From positions 806,001 through 870,000 of the forward strand of contig NAJO01000020.1 of the NCBI GenBank assembly GCA_002077065.1: a stretch of DNA of 64,000 nt, given 5' to 3'. Below, piece after piece: positions 52,909 to 63,718 of the stretch. The DNA is from Cryoendolithus antarcticus (Eukaryota; Ascomycota; Dothideomycetes; Cladosporiales; Cladosporiaceae). Each line of letters opens with the position of its first letter. The stretch's first letter is position 1. The notes under the pieces are model-generated. The model was not told the origin of the DNA and searched no databases. It was given only the letters and a program-made list of their open reading frames with translations. The position numbers and the translations under genes were made by a program.

Positions 52909-54662
52909 CTTAAAGCTTTCTATGTGTGATGTAGAATTCGAGGTGCTTTGGAAAGGCTTGATCGGAAACGAGTGACTGAAGGAGCGAATGAACTGCGAGC
53001 CAGTCGCGTTGAAAGAGAGTGTATCGTTGAATAGGATGAGGCAGATGCAAGAAGGACTCGTGACTTAAGCTTCCTTATACAAGAGCAGGAGAACCTTTTT
53101 ACTGCAGCTTTGCCATAGCGTACTGTACCAGTCCACATCAGCCGTGACTATGGACATCATCCTGAGAAGAAACTGATTGCGGCTGCCGCAGATAGACGTC
53201 GATGCAGTGATACGCTACACACTTGTATCAGGTTGACCACGTCTACTGTGGGGGTCAGAGTCAGTCGAGGGGCTTACACAGTTCATGCCACAGCGCTTCG
53301 CCTCGTTGACGTTGCGGACTCGTCTACAAGCATTGAATTCCACGCTCTGCCGTCCACGGCTTGAACTTGTTGGACAGGAGATGATGCTGTGTGCGTTCGT
53401 TCAGACAATCGTTGACCATGTCATGACGCTCCTTTGAAAGATCGTCTCCATTGTCGAACTGTGGTCAAACATTGGTACCGGGTCCAGCCGAGCACTCATC
53501 TCCCCCAGTCTTGGCAATGCTCTGCATGAAACGACGTCGAAACATGACACTCTCGCCGCTCGGTAACTAGTCGTACCACTGTATGATCGTCGACCTACAG
53601 CTCACCATCGTACGCCAAGCCAGGACTGGTGCTAAGCAGAGCGTCAACGCGTCACAGCAGCTCGACCTCGAAAGCACAACGGACAACATCGACCTAATCA
53701 ATTGTAGACCGCGGATATACCAGCTGCACGTCGCATCAAGGCCAACTCGGATTCGCCAGACATCGAAGATGCTACAGTCTTATAGGCCACACTTCTAGAT
53801 CGATGCAAAGACGATCTGCTCTTCTTCTTGGCGCGAAGATTCTATTTCCACGTAAGGTGGACCTATCAGCGTTCTGTGCGACTGCTCCGATAGTGCGTGT
53901 TCATCTCACCAAGGACCTTGGATATGGAAGTGACAGCTACAGTACAAAGTGACTGCACCTACCATACTCTATGCGGCTGATCCTCCAGAGCATCACCTTG
54001 GCAACTAAACCTTGGAGGGACGACCTATTGGTTGGACGCAAGGCACCGTGTGTAGATACCCAAGGTCATGAAATGCATGGCTTTCGCTGCTGAGATTTGG
54101 CGGATCGTGGATCATTTCACTCCAGTCACGAGGTGACAGGCTGTCATTCTACTGACCTACACAAGCCAAAACAATGAAGCAGCTGTTCGAATGGTGGCCA
54201 CAGCACGAATCTGATGTCGTGTCTTGGCAATGAGGCTTCGAAAGTTGAAACCGTTCACTGATCGCCAGGACTCTTGGCACATATCCGAGCGTATCAGCAT
54301 ACTAAGCGAGTCTATTGACAGCATGTGCGCTTCCTCCTGCACACGAAAGCGACGTCTCATCGTAGCTGGCGGGTAGGCAATCTGGTACGGAACGCCAGGC
54401 GCTACTAGAACCATGAACATTGGTTCCACCAACCACACAAGACCTGTGCTTCAGTATGAGGGCACGATGGACAGAAGGTGGAAGTATATGTTAAGACAAC
54501 CCTCTGTGTGTGTTCGCCGCCTCTTTGAATTATCATCTTTCGCACTTGCGCAGTCACTCGTTCCCTTCCACGCAAGTCTAGACCATTTTACCGCTCCTTC
54601 GTTGATCGAAGTAGATAGCATTCCATCTTCAGCCTCTTACTTCAACCCAACAAACTGGCAAC
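52909..54662. promoter_or_regulatory. Shared upstream region of GH10 and AA9 genes
   Basis: The 1754-bp region lies between two outward-facing, secreted polysaccharide-degrading genes. It contains GGCTGA-type hexamers (53138-53143 minus orientation, 53975-53980, 54629-54634 minus orientation) and GTGGGG at 53248-53253. These resemble degenerate XlnR and CreA sites, but that number is near chance for this length. Short open frames (53583-53798, 54157-54438) are not supported as genes. Confidence 0.4.
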
Positions 54663-55667
54663 ATGGTTAACGCCCTTGCCTTCCTAGCCTTGCTGAGCAC
54701 AGCAACCGCGCACTATACCTTCGACCGCCTCCAGGTGAATGGCGCTCAAGTAGGGAAGTCGTGGCAATACATCCGCTCTCACACCCGGGGGTATAGTAAG
54801 TACCCCCTCATGCCCAGCAACTCGTCGCTGATCTCCAAAACCTGATTCGCATCGATAGTGCCAACCAAGGGGAACGATATCCTGTCCAATGACTTCAGAT
54901 GCCAACCTGGCTCGTCCGGATCTAACACGGATGTCTACACCGTGAAGCCTGGCGACAAGGTCAGCTTCCTCGGAGCTTACGGCGTGACCTCAATCGAACA
55001 TGTAAGGGACTCGGATGTGAGAGAGGTTTAGAGCACTGACATTTCCTTAGCCTGGCCCCGCGCAAGTATACATGTCTAAAGCCCCTTCGGGCAGCGTAAA
55101 AGAGTACGACGGCTCTGGCGACTGGTTCAAGGTCCGCGAAGCCCTCTTCTGCTCTAACCCCGGGAATGATGGCGCCTTGAAGGCAGCTTGGTGCACGTGG
55201 GGCCAGCCTGGCATCGAGTTCGAGATCCCTGATCGTCTGCCCAATGGCGAGTATCTAGTCCGCGTCGAGCACATCCCACTTCACGGCGCGCAAGGCAAGG
55301 CAGGAGGCGGTAAGTCAAAAGATCTTATGTCCGCTGACTACGTACACGTGCTGATACCAATACAGCCGAGTTCTACTACTCCTGCGGCCAGCTCAAGATC
55401 GAGGGTGCCAGTAGCTCTGCCTGGCTGCCCACTCGCACAGCCAAAATCCCTGGCATGATCCAGCCTGATGATGCTGCTGTCACCTTCAACATTTGGACGA
55501 CGGTCAAGAGCTATCCTTTCTCGCCAGGCTCGGAGCTCATCATCGGCGGCACCACATGGGGCACCGCGGACGGCTCCAGCAAGGGCGTTGTCAAGCAGTT
55601 GACAAAGCGTACTATTGGCATGGTCGGCAGCGCTGCCGTACGAGCTAGGTCTATGATCGGGTTGTAG
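54663..55667 (+). CDS. AA9 lytic polysaccharide monooxygenase
   Basis: Four exons (54663-54795, 54859-55001, 55051-55309, 55366-55667), 278 residues. This copper enzyme oxidatively cleaves cellulose or related glucans. The signal peptide MVNALAFLALLSTATA leaves His17 as the mature N-terminal histidine (HYTFDRLQVNG), the first copper ligand. The second ligand is His92 in SIEH|PGPAQVYMSKAP, split by an intron. His170 lies in RVEHIPLHGA, and the axial Tyr182 in AEFYYSC. The cysteines in DFRCQP and YYSCGQL fit the AA9 disulfide. The residue two before the tyrosine, normally Gln, is Glu180 here. There is no CBM1 at the C-terminus; the tail after GTTWG is basic and unusual (TKRTIGMVGSAAVRARSMIG). 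Confidence 0.93.
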
Positions 55668-56466
55668 GGATATTGAGCTGTTGTTGTGGGGTCTGGGAAG
55701 CGAGGCTCCAGTGGCTGTGTAGGCTTCATTCGATCCTTATTTAAACGACCTCTCTGCGTTCGTGGTGTCCCTGGTGCCTCGGATCAAGGAATCGAAATAC
55801 CGGGAAGCCGTGTTCCTTGAACTCCAATGCCATACCCAAGACCAAATTCGCCGCTGTGAGCCTGAGATGAAGGACCATCCATTAGTCCACGTCTGCCTCG
55901 GGTCATTGTCGTATAGTCGTTCATGTAAAGACGTTGCGATGTATTAAACCTCGATACGCTTTTGATGAATTCAGACTCGATAATTGATGAGTGTGGAATG
56001 TCCCATTAATGACTATATATATGCCGCCTACGACCCGAAGCGTTCTGGTCGCTCCTTCAGCATCCGGGTATACTGCATCGCTGCGACCATACTTCCCATA
56101 CTACCTCCACGCCTCTCAAGTCGTCACTTCGTCATTCGAGCCGACCGTGCGAATCGCGTGTGTGTATGCGGGTCGCGGTCGGCTGAGCTAAAATTACAGT
56201 ACGAGATGACGCTAATCATCTCATGAATCGTTTTGACGGTACGGCGAGAATTCGCTGTTATGTGTACCGCTGAAGTTCGATGTTATGTAGCGCGAGACGG
56301 ATGTGCGCGATGTGATGCGCGCTGACGGCGGAGGTCCGCGTCCGACATTAGGCGCTGTCGATTGGCAACGTAAGAGCCGCGCTGACTTCCACCAGGCTGT
56401 TGGATAGCAGAGCCGCCATGATAAGTTCTCGACGGTGCGAGATTGCAGTGTTGCTGTGTGTATCAC
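55668..56466. other. Intergenic, tail-to-tail spacer
   Basis: The 799-bp region lies between AA9 and the Q-rich gene. It holds an AT-rich spot (TATATATGCC near 56018) and short frames without features. No gene is called. Confidence 0.5.
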
Positions 56467-57951
56467 TCACACGGCAGTCTGCTCGTCCCAAGTGTCGTTC
56501 AGCAGACCCTGCCAGTCACCCTCACCGGGCGTAAGCTGGCCACTGCTCGTTTCCTTGAAGGGGTCGAGCGTGAACGAGTCCTGGTACCCACCGAAGCCGT
56601 AGCCTGCAGGCGTGAACGGCGACATGACACTGTCATTTGCAGGCGAGTTGGTGAACGCGCCATTGTTGTCGAGCATCGACATCGACAGAGTCTGATTCAT
56701 GCCGTGCATGTGGTGCTGCGGCATGTTCACATAGCTGGGCGATGTGCCACCACTACTACCCTTCGACTTGCCATTGGGGTTGTATGAGTAGAATGGCTGT
56801 TGGGCTGGTTTGCCATACTGCGTCTGCTGTTGCTGAGGTGGCATGAACATCGATGACAGGTTGAGGTCCGATGGTGCACCGGCGAGCAATTGCTGCGTCG
56901 ACATTGGCAGTGTCGCGGACAATGGATCAAAATTGCCGTTGCCAAAGCCACCACCGCCGCCATTGAACGGCGAAGGGAACGTTGCTTGCGAAGCCTGCTG
57001 TGAAGATGCTGAGCCTTGCTGTGCGGGTGCCTGCTGCGGCGACCTTTGCTTGAAAGCATGAGCCGTTGCAAGATTGGTGAGCGAGCCATTTCGCGACATG
57101 ACGGGAGATCCACCATGGCTCGAGGTTGCTGGTCCTGTGTACGACACGGGCGTCGCAGGCGTGGCCTGCTGCAGTGGAAGTGACGTGCGTCGATCTTGAA
57201 ACTTGACATTGTCGACAGGGCTTTGTGATGATCGAGGAAGCTTGAGATGAAGGTCATGATCCTTCGGTGTTGCGATCGAAGCCGACCGAGAGTGTTGTCC
57301 GGGTTGCATCGGCTGCCCATGATTGACTGGGTAGGGTGCTTGTCTGTAATTGGTCGGCGACCTACTTGTTTGCTGTGGCTGTTGTTGCTGCTGCTGTGTT
57401 TGCGGCGGCATCATTGGCGTATTGTTGAATGCATGCTGTTGCTGCTGAGGTGTTTGACCTTGCGTTGGCATCTGCATCATGTTCGGGTTCATGAACTGGC
57501 TGATGTTGTTGAACTGATTGTTCTGCCATGCATCAGATACAGCCTGGCCGAGTGCACTACGCATGGCAACATGGTTGGTAAGGTAAGCAGCTAGACGACG
57601 ATCAAAGTCGGCATTCTGTGTCTGCAAGTGAGCAGTCAAGCGTCGGTACTGCATCGGAAGGTCGTCGTCCTCTTCTTCGTACATCTCCTCGTTGATGACA
57701 TCGGCTTCGGTGACGCGGAGAGACCGGCCTGTTCGGCGCTTATGTATCTCTGAGGCACGCCTGGCCGACTCGATGCGAGCCTCTAGACTGCGGTCGCTTC
57801 GTCGCGAAGCGGCAATGTATGCTCTATTGCAACTGTCAGATCATGCGAAACAAGTCGCGGTCATTCCACGATACACATACCTCTCTTGGTTCTCTTCATG
57901 TGTGCGCTCCGTCTTCACGGGCTTCGACGGCATTGTCCTGACTGCCGGCAT
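56467..57951 (-). CDS. Conserved fungal Q-rich protein, probably nuclear
   Basis: Two exons (57951-57881, 57823-56467), 475 residues. The first 125 residues are folded-looking: MPAVRTMPSKPVKTERTHEE, then AYIAASRRSDRSLEARIESA, RRASEIHKRRTGRSLRVTEA, DVINEEMYEEEDDDLPMQYR and RRLAAYLTNHVAMRSALGQA. This block looks like one conserved across Pezizomycotina, but I cannot give it a name. The rest is low complexity: Gln/Pro/Asn/Ser-rich with several Q runs (QQQQQQPQQ) and a final acidic/aromatic segment GEGDWQGLLNDTWDEQ. That composition is typical of transcriptional coactivators or regulators. No known DNA-binding domain is visible, so the regulatory role is inference. Confidence 0.8.
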
Positions 57952-60937
57952 GGCGGCTGCAATGAGCTTCAAGTCTTGTTGATGAGTTTGCGATGCACTT
58001 GTCGGCGAGTTTCGGCTGCTGCTTACGTGACTCAGGATAGTGAGTGAACAGTAAAGTTGATAACAATTGGAGAGTCGAGAGGTACGGGAGCGAAACTATT
58101 GGGTGAGAGAGAGAAGTCTCAGAAGTGTGGTGGCAGATACGATCGTACGGCAGAGGTAGGCCGGTCCAGATGGCTGAGCTGGATCGCAAGCGATCTGGCG
58201 GCGTGAGTGAAGCGGGGAAAAGCTGTCGGAGCTGCGTGTGGCGATAGACAGTTGAGTTCCTGCTGCTTGAGTCCGGTTTAACAAAACGTTGAATATCTGT
58301 CTAATAACAAATAGACGGGACAGACTGTGTAATAACAGGTCGTGGTGCGTGATCGAGGGCAGAGGAGAAAATATCACTGGCGAAACGCGTGATAAACCCG
58401 ATCGCATTGCGGATCGCCCTCCGTCGGGGAGGTGGCATCTGTGCAGTGCACACTCCACCGCCACGGAGGATAGCTCCCTTAGCGCCATCGTACAGGCCAG
58501 CGATTGGCTGCATGAGATCGGATTGACAGCGTGCGTGCGAGGGGGCCGTGTCCCTTTCTTGACAAGCGTGAGATCGCTAGGGCCTCCGATCGCCTGAAAT
58601 CTGCAGAAGTGCCGCGCCTGTTGTGAGCTGCTGCATTGAGACAAGTGTCGATCGCTCGCTGTCTGTAGCCTCTTTTGCGTCGTTACACTGGGCGAGTGTT
58701 TTTCTCGTGCTGGTGAGCAGCCTTTACAGTGACAGTACACAGGCATTCTATGATTGTGATGCTGTCGGAGTGGTGGTCCCTCTGAAGATCGCACATCGTC
58801 AGACTGACGCAAGGGCGGTTGAGCCGTCCGAGGTGAGACGCGGTACGGTTGTAGCCCGAGATTCAGAATTCCAATTACCGCACACATCCGGCTAGCCACG
58901 TCCCGGGGTGATTCCTAACATCGCACAATGTTCGTCACCAGCGAGTGCTTGTCCACGAAGCCTCGGCCACGGTCGTAGACCCGGTGGAAGCCCTGGTAGC
59001 ATTCTTAGTAACGCCTTGCTTTGCATCTGTCTGTTGATCAGTATGTTCATGGCTTGCTGTGTGCAAGACACGCTAGCGCGCTGTCACCAGGGCAGCATCT
59101 CAACGACCCATTGGTAACTAGGTGAAAAGTATGACTTGCAAGAAATTACCTTACACGTCGATGTGACCACCTCCAAGTATCTACATCGTGTGGCACATGC
59201 ACGACAGCGCGCTCCAGAGGCAAACTGCCACAAATCGATGCCGCACTGGCTGAGAGTTCAGAATTCACCGATTAGCCTTGACGCTAGGATCTGGCGCTAG
59301 AGAACTTAATCTGGGTAGCGCCTTCCTCGTCACGCCGTTATCGTTTGCGAGATTTCGCTCGGAGACTCCAGAACCCGCTTTAATGACATACCTTGCTCGC
59401 TGCGCTTGATCATCGTCAGGCTTACAGGCCGCTGTAGGAGAGCGCTCCGCCAGATGACAGCTCTCGCGCGATGCCATACCCTGAATCTTCCGGAGCTGTG
59501 TTTGAGACGACAATGTTGTCGTACACTGAGCCATGTCAAGTCGCTGGGTATTGCAATACATTCACGATACGCTTCGTGTGACACAGCACACGCCTTGCAT
59601 GACGATAGGGGCATCTATGCGCCAGCGTTCGCTAATCTGCCAGATTAGCGAGACGGCAGCGTGCAGCCATCAAACACTCACGAATGCACGGCCGAGCTGT
59701 GTCTGTAATAGATTCAGATCCAGTGCAGACCCTTTGACATTGACGAGTCACTACTGTCGCCCATCTCGATTGCGCCGCCGCTCCTCTCATGCGGGTGTGC
59801 GCCAACTCAAGCAATGGGAAGAACCTGAGGTTTGGATATTTCGTATCGGGTACCGAGATGGTTTGATGAGACTACTGTGCGAGCCGAAAGGGCCAGCTCA
59901 AAGACTTCTGCTGCATCCTCTGATCAGACCCCTCCTCGTCACTAACAAACATTTCTCCGTGCTGCCTTGCAAGGCCGAACTATAGGTAGATCTGCGGAGA
60001 ACCGTTATGGTGGCATGGGCGTGCGTCGCATGGGCACGCTGCTAGCCTTGGCAAGTGTTCTACCTGGATACGTGAAGAAGGTGCTCCTTAATCATCAGAT
60101 CGATGATTGACAACTTGCACGATCGACGTGTTTACACGGGGAAGTCGGGATCCAGGTCAGTGTGCAGCGGAAAGATCACACGTAACGAAGGTTGTTGCCA
60201 CAATCACGTGGAAGAGCGCCGAACGGATTCGACTCCGCGAATTTTTGTAATTACATTGGTGGACTTTCTGCACTTTTACTGCTTCTGCTCCCCACATACC
60301 ACCGAGGGCAGCTAATGAAGGGGCACGCTGTTGATATTTTGTCTACTGGAGATTGTTGGGATAACTGCTTAGCAAAGTTTACATGGTATCCCGTGAACAT
60401 GTCTGAGCTGCGGCTCTGCTGCCGCCAAGCTCCCTCATGCGTCGCACGCGGGTGAGTGATCGATGAGTGGCAGGGAGTGTGCCACGGTCCTGGCTTGCAT
60501 TGACTTCTTTCGAAGCCCTCATTTCTGTTGAGCATGCATGGCGTGCTGGGCTTGAAGCCACGGTTTAGATACTGATCCACCTCAAAGGTAAAGCTGCAGT
60601 GCACACAGCAGCCCTTGCGGGATCGTATCTGAGTCTTATCTCTGTGCTACAGCTGTGCGAGGCAAGGCTCTGGGAGGGGCGATCTTGTGGTCTAACGTGA
60701 TATGAAGTCACGTTTGCATCTGGTATTACCCACGATCGGACTCCACTGCCGGGATTGTCGTTGTTTAGGAGCGTGTGTGCGACACGATCAATCTCGACAT
60801 GGAATTGCTGTTCCCCTCGATCTAGTCGCTAGGAAGCCCTTGCCTCAGCCACTGGCAACCACTCCGCAAGCAGATCACTAGCAGTAAGCGTGCCCTGGGT
60901 ACGTTACATAGACCGGCTGGCTGAAGCGCAAGGTCGT
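57952..60937. other. Gene-poor stretch of 3 kb
   Basis: This is the largest gap in the window. It contains the promoter side of the Q-rich gene and the 3' side of the RING gene. A 267-codon frame (58096-58899, minus) overlaps other frames, has no splice partner or domain and random-like composition, so it is not called. I looked for tRNA boxes, inverted repeats and transposase motifs and saw none. A long leader of the Q-rich gene could lie in the first kilobase. Confidence 0.5.
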
Positions 60938-61801
60938 TCAGTCGTTCGGACAGGTGGAAGCGTTTGTCTTCACCGCAGTAGGTGGACTCGACAAATACTG
61001 CACACCCCCGTCCCAAGCCTCGAGACCATCAAACGGACTGCGCAACCAAGCAGTCAGCTCATGCAGCAGCAACCCAGCGTTGCCCTGTCCCAGTATCTCA
61101 GCGACTAAGGTCCCTGCATGTCCATCGGCAGCCTTGACTTCATTGACCTTGAGTATTGCGATGATGTACTCCGTGAGCCAGTCACGTCGTGCTTGCTGTG
61201 CAGCTAACCGTCCTTGAGGTGGAACCTCGAATATCTGTAGCTCACGCCGCAGGAAGGTGCGCGCACGGCGTTGGAGGTCTGCCGAGGCAGCAAACACTGC
61301 AGCGGTGAAGTCTGTGTATCCTGATCGTTTGTTACTGCCGATATGAAGCGAGAATGTCTGCTCTGCGTACACCCGCCGCCTGCGCGCCACAGCTGGATGC
61401 TCAGGGATGATGGGTAGCTCCTCATCGTGATGTGTGCGCGAGGCACTCGCTACACGCTCCAGGTTCTCTAGAACCTTGCGCTTCCCTCTGCTATCTCGCC
61501 GGCGCACCTCAAAGGTCTTATAGTCATCTGGTCCTCGCCACGCATACTGGACCACATCTACCTCTGCCTTGCAAAGCGGGCATGTTGTGTTATTCCTCAG
61601 CCATTGCGCCAGACACGGGAAGTCGAAGCTCAGGTGATTGCATGGCACAGTCACGGCGCGATCTGTAATGCCCTGCAGGCAGATGGTGCAGGTATCCGCT
61701 TCGACTTTCGATCGCTGGAGCGCAGCGTCTCGGATCCTGAAGCCATCTTGTCCGCTTCTTAGTCCTGGAATGTAATCTGGGAGGGTGTCATCGCTGTCCA
61801 T
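60938..61801 (-). CDS. RING-finger protein, TOPORS-like
   Basis: Single exon, 287 residues. It is a predicted E3 ubiquitin ligase. The RING lies at 38-77: CTICLQGITDRAVTVPCNHL, then SFDFPCLAQWLRNNTTCPLC, followed by KAEVDVVQYAWRGPDDYKTF, which resembles the segment after the RING in TOPORS-like and ICP0-like fungal proteins. Zinc ligands C38, C41, C54, H56, C63, C74 and C77 are visible. The ligand expected around residue 59-60 is Phe or Asp (the FDF motif). I recall this FDFxCL variant in other fungal RING proteins. The C-terminal half is helical and conserved-looking (RRARTFLRRELQIFEVPPQG, RRDWLTEYIIAILKVNEVKA). The substrate is unknown. Confidence 0.82.
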   Translation of the reverse strand: MDSDDTLPDYIPGLRSGQDGFRIRDAALQRSKVEADTCTICLQGITDRAVTVPCNHLSFDFPCLAQWLRNNTTCPLCKAEVDVVQYAWRGPDDYKTFEVRRRDSRGKRKVLENLERVASASRTHHDEELPIIPEHPAVARRRRVYAEQTFSLHIGSNKRSGYTDFTAAVFAASADLQRRARTFLRRELQIFEVPPQGRLAAQQARRDWLTEYIIAILKVNEVKAADGHAGTLVAEILGQGNAGLLLHELTAWLRSPFDGLEAWDGGVQYLSSPPTAVKTNASTCPND

Positions 61802-62014
61802 GCGATGCTAGAGTGTGGCATGTTAACTTCCATGTGGCAAGTGCTTTGACATGACTTGATTTCAACGCCAAGAGAATGGGGTTTACACCCAGAAAGTGTG
61901 TGTCGGTTAATCCGTTGCCTGAACAAGCAACAAAGGTCGCCAAGTTCAGACGCAAATCAACTTGCATACATGTGCTCGGACTATGTAAGTCCACGCTCCG
62001 AGGCAGGCTTTCCC

Positions 62015-63005
62015 TCAAACCAGGACAAGACGACCACCGTTCTCGACGTCGATCACGTTGGGCTTGATGAGTCCCTTGACCCTTTGCTCAGAGCTCAGAG
62101 CTGAAGCCTCCTGCTCCATAGCCCAGTCTATAGTACGAGGCGTGTCATGGACACAGAGCATGTGCATCAATGCACCACTGTACAGCAACGGCGAGTTGTG
62201 CGATGTTACCCAATACTTGGGATCACCTGCAGCACGATGCAATGCGAGGCCCGCTTTGGCTCCAAAAGTGTTCTGATGACCTATCACGTAACTTTCCCTG
62301 AGGCCGTGTAGCAAAGCGAGCTTCAACAGCAGGCTCGGCGTCAAAGAAGCTTTGGAGTTGGTCTGGTATCTCACGCAGGCCATGAGGTGACTGCAGAATG
62401 GCTTCATGTCGCTCTTTGCCTTGCTCAAGATGCGACCAGACAAGTAACAAGCAGTATTTGAGCTCGTGGTGTCCAGGAAAACGCAGGAGATTCAGCCACG
62501 AAGGTAAGCATCCTGAGGGAGCCGATCGCCAGGAAGCAGGATCGAAACCGCCGGCGAGGTTGGTGAATGTGGTGACAGTGTTGAAGTGACACCAAGGCTT
62601 CACGACGGCGGCGGCATCAGGAGTAGCGATCACCGGTATCCTTTTGTCGAGGAGCTTCAGTGTCGGCTCGTGCACATGATCATTGTAATGGAAGCCGAGC
62701 AGTATGGCTTCAACGGCGCTCTGATCGTTACTGCCTGTGGTGGTCTTGTGTCCTCCGGCTGCTACTTCGATATCTTGTACTAGTGCTTCGAGATCGGACG
62801 GGGTCAAGACAGAAGGTATCCCAGGCAGACTCAGATGAATGAGCCATGGACTGAATGTGCTAGATGGGCCGTGAAGCCATGGCTCGAAGACAATGTGATA
62901 GTAAGCCTTCCCGGACTCCTTGTGCTCTGCTGGCGGACGCGGAAAGGACAAGAGCCACGAGTTGTCCCCGTTGAGCGAGGTCATGATAGGGCGAGAGGCA
63001 GCCAT
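62015..63005 (-). pseudogene. Metallo-beta-lactamase-like protein gene with a frameshift
   Basis: Starting at ATG 63005 (MAASRPIMTSLNGDNSWLLS), the frame gives a fungal protein of the metallo-beta-lactamase-fold type: AYYHIVFEPWLHGPSSTFSP, then ILLGFHYNDHVHEPTLKLLD, RIPVIATPDAAAVVKPWCHF and LREIPDQLQSFFDAEPAVE. At about 62318-62322 the conserved continuation switches frame. LALLHGLRESYVIGHQNTFG, KAGLALHRAAGDPKYWVTSH and GALMHMLCVHDTPRTIDWAM are read in the next frame, down to a stop at 62015. A one-base deletion in GAAGCTCGCTTTG explains this; no intron does. HxxDH is present but not the full HxHxDH, so the enzyme class is tentative. Either a young pseudogene or a sequencing indel. Confidence 0.6.
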
Positions 63006-63251
63006 GTCGAGTATGCTAGTAGGAGGTCAGATGATAGAGACGGGATAGAGGTTGCATAGAGAAGGCTGTGCAAGACAGCTGTCCACAGACCATAGGCAGT
63101 CGTTCTAGGTGGGTGCAGATGCGTCCGTTTCCTAATCCAGATCAACCGACACGCATTTCACGGACGTAGCTAGTGAGCTCTCTCTCACGCCTCGCTCACT
63201 GCCAGTGCTCCCTAACGCATCACTCGCTCGCCTTCACTTCGTCATTTTCGA

Positions 63252-63718
63252 TCACTGACCCTCACCGCCCTCAGCTTTCACCTCAACCCCTTTCTCTCCC
63301 TTCCCATCCCCGTCCCCATCCTCGCCTCCCTCCACCTCATCGCCTTTGACTTTCCTCCCCTTCTTCACCTTCGGCTCCATAATCTCTTCGTCATCGTCCT
63401 CCTCAGCTTCAACCTCCTCGATCACCCTCTTCCCCTTGTTCCCTCCCCCTTTCTTAGGCTTCCCCTGAGTCGCCCCACCCTGTCCAATGCTAGCCATGAA
63501 CTTCTTCTTGACAGGCCCGAAGCACACCGACGCCACGCGGGCGTTCTTCCAGCCCATGTGCTGGGCTAGGAGTGCGTAGTCGATCTAGGGAATTCAAGAT
63601 CAGCCCGTTTTCAAGGTGAAAGAGTGAATGTGGAAAGGTTCACCTGAGGCTCAGTCTTCATGCACAGCCAGGCGGTCGCCATAATCTTGCGATCGTTCTC
63701 GGTAATTTTGGCGGACAT
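63252..63718 (-). CDS. Small fungal protein with basic/acidic tail, possibly Myb/SANT-like
   Basis: Two exons (63718-63644, 63584-63252), 135 residues, with a 59-nt intron (GTGAAC...GCTGATC...CCTAG). The N-terminus MSAKITENDRKIMATAWLCM, then IDYALLAQHMGWKNARVASV and CFGPVKKKFM, forms three short helices with spaced tryptophans. That resembles the Myb/SANT-like domains seen in many small fungal proteins. The rest is low complexity with alternating Lys/Gly-rich (GKPKKGGGNKGKR) and Asp/Glu-rich tracts (EEVEAEEDDDEEI), ending AEGGEGQ. The function is unknown; chromatin or RNA association would be guesses. Confidence 0.78.

Noticed and set aside
52909..54662. XlnR- and CreA-like hexamers between GH10 and AA9
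   Set aside because: Three GGCTRR-type and one SYGGRG-type matches in 1.75 kb are about what chance gives on two strands; reported only as candidates.
58096..58899. 267-codon open frame on the minus strand upstream of the Q-rich gene
   Set aside because: It overlaps several other frames, has random-like Ser/Arg/Cys/His composition, no domain, no signal peptide and no splice partner; more likely promoter or leader sequence.
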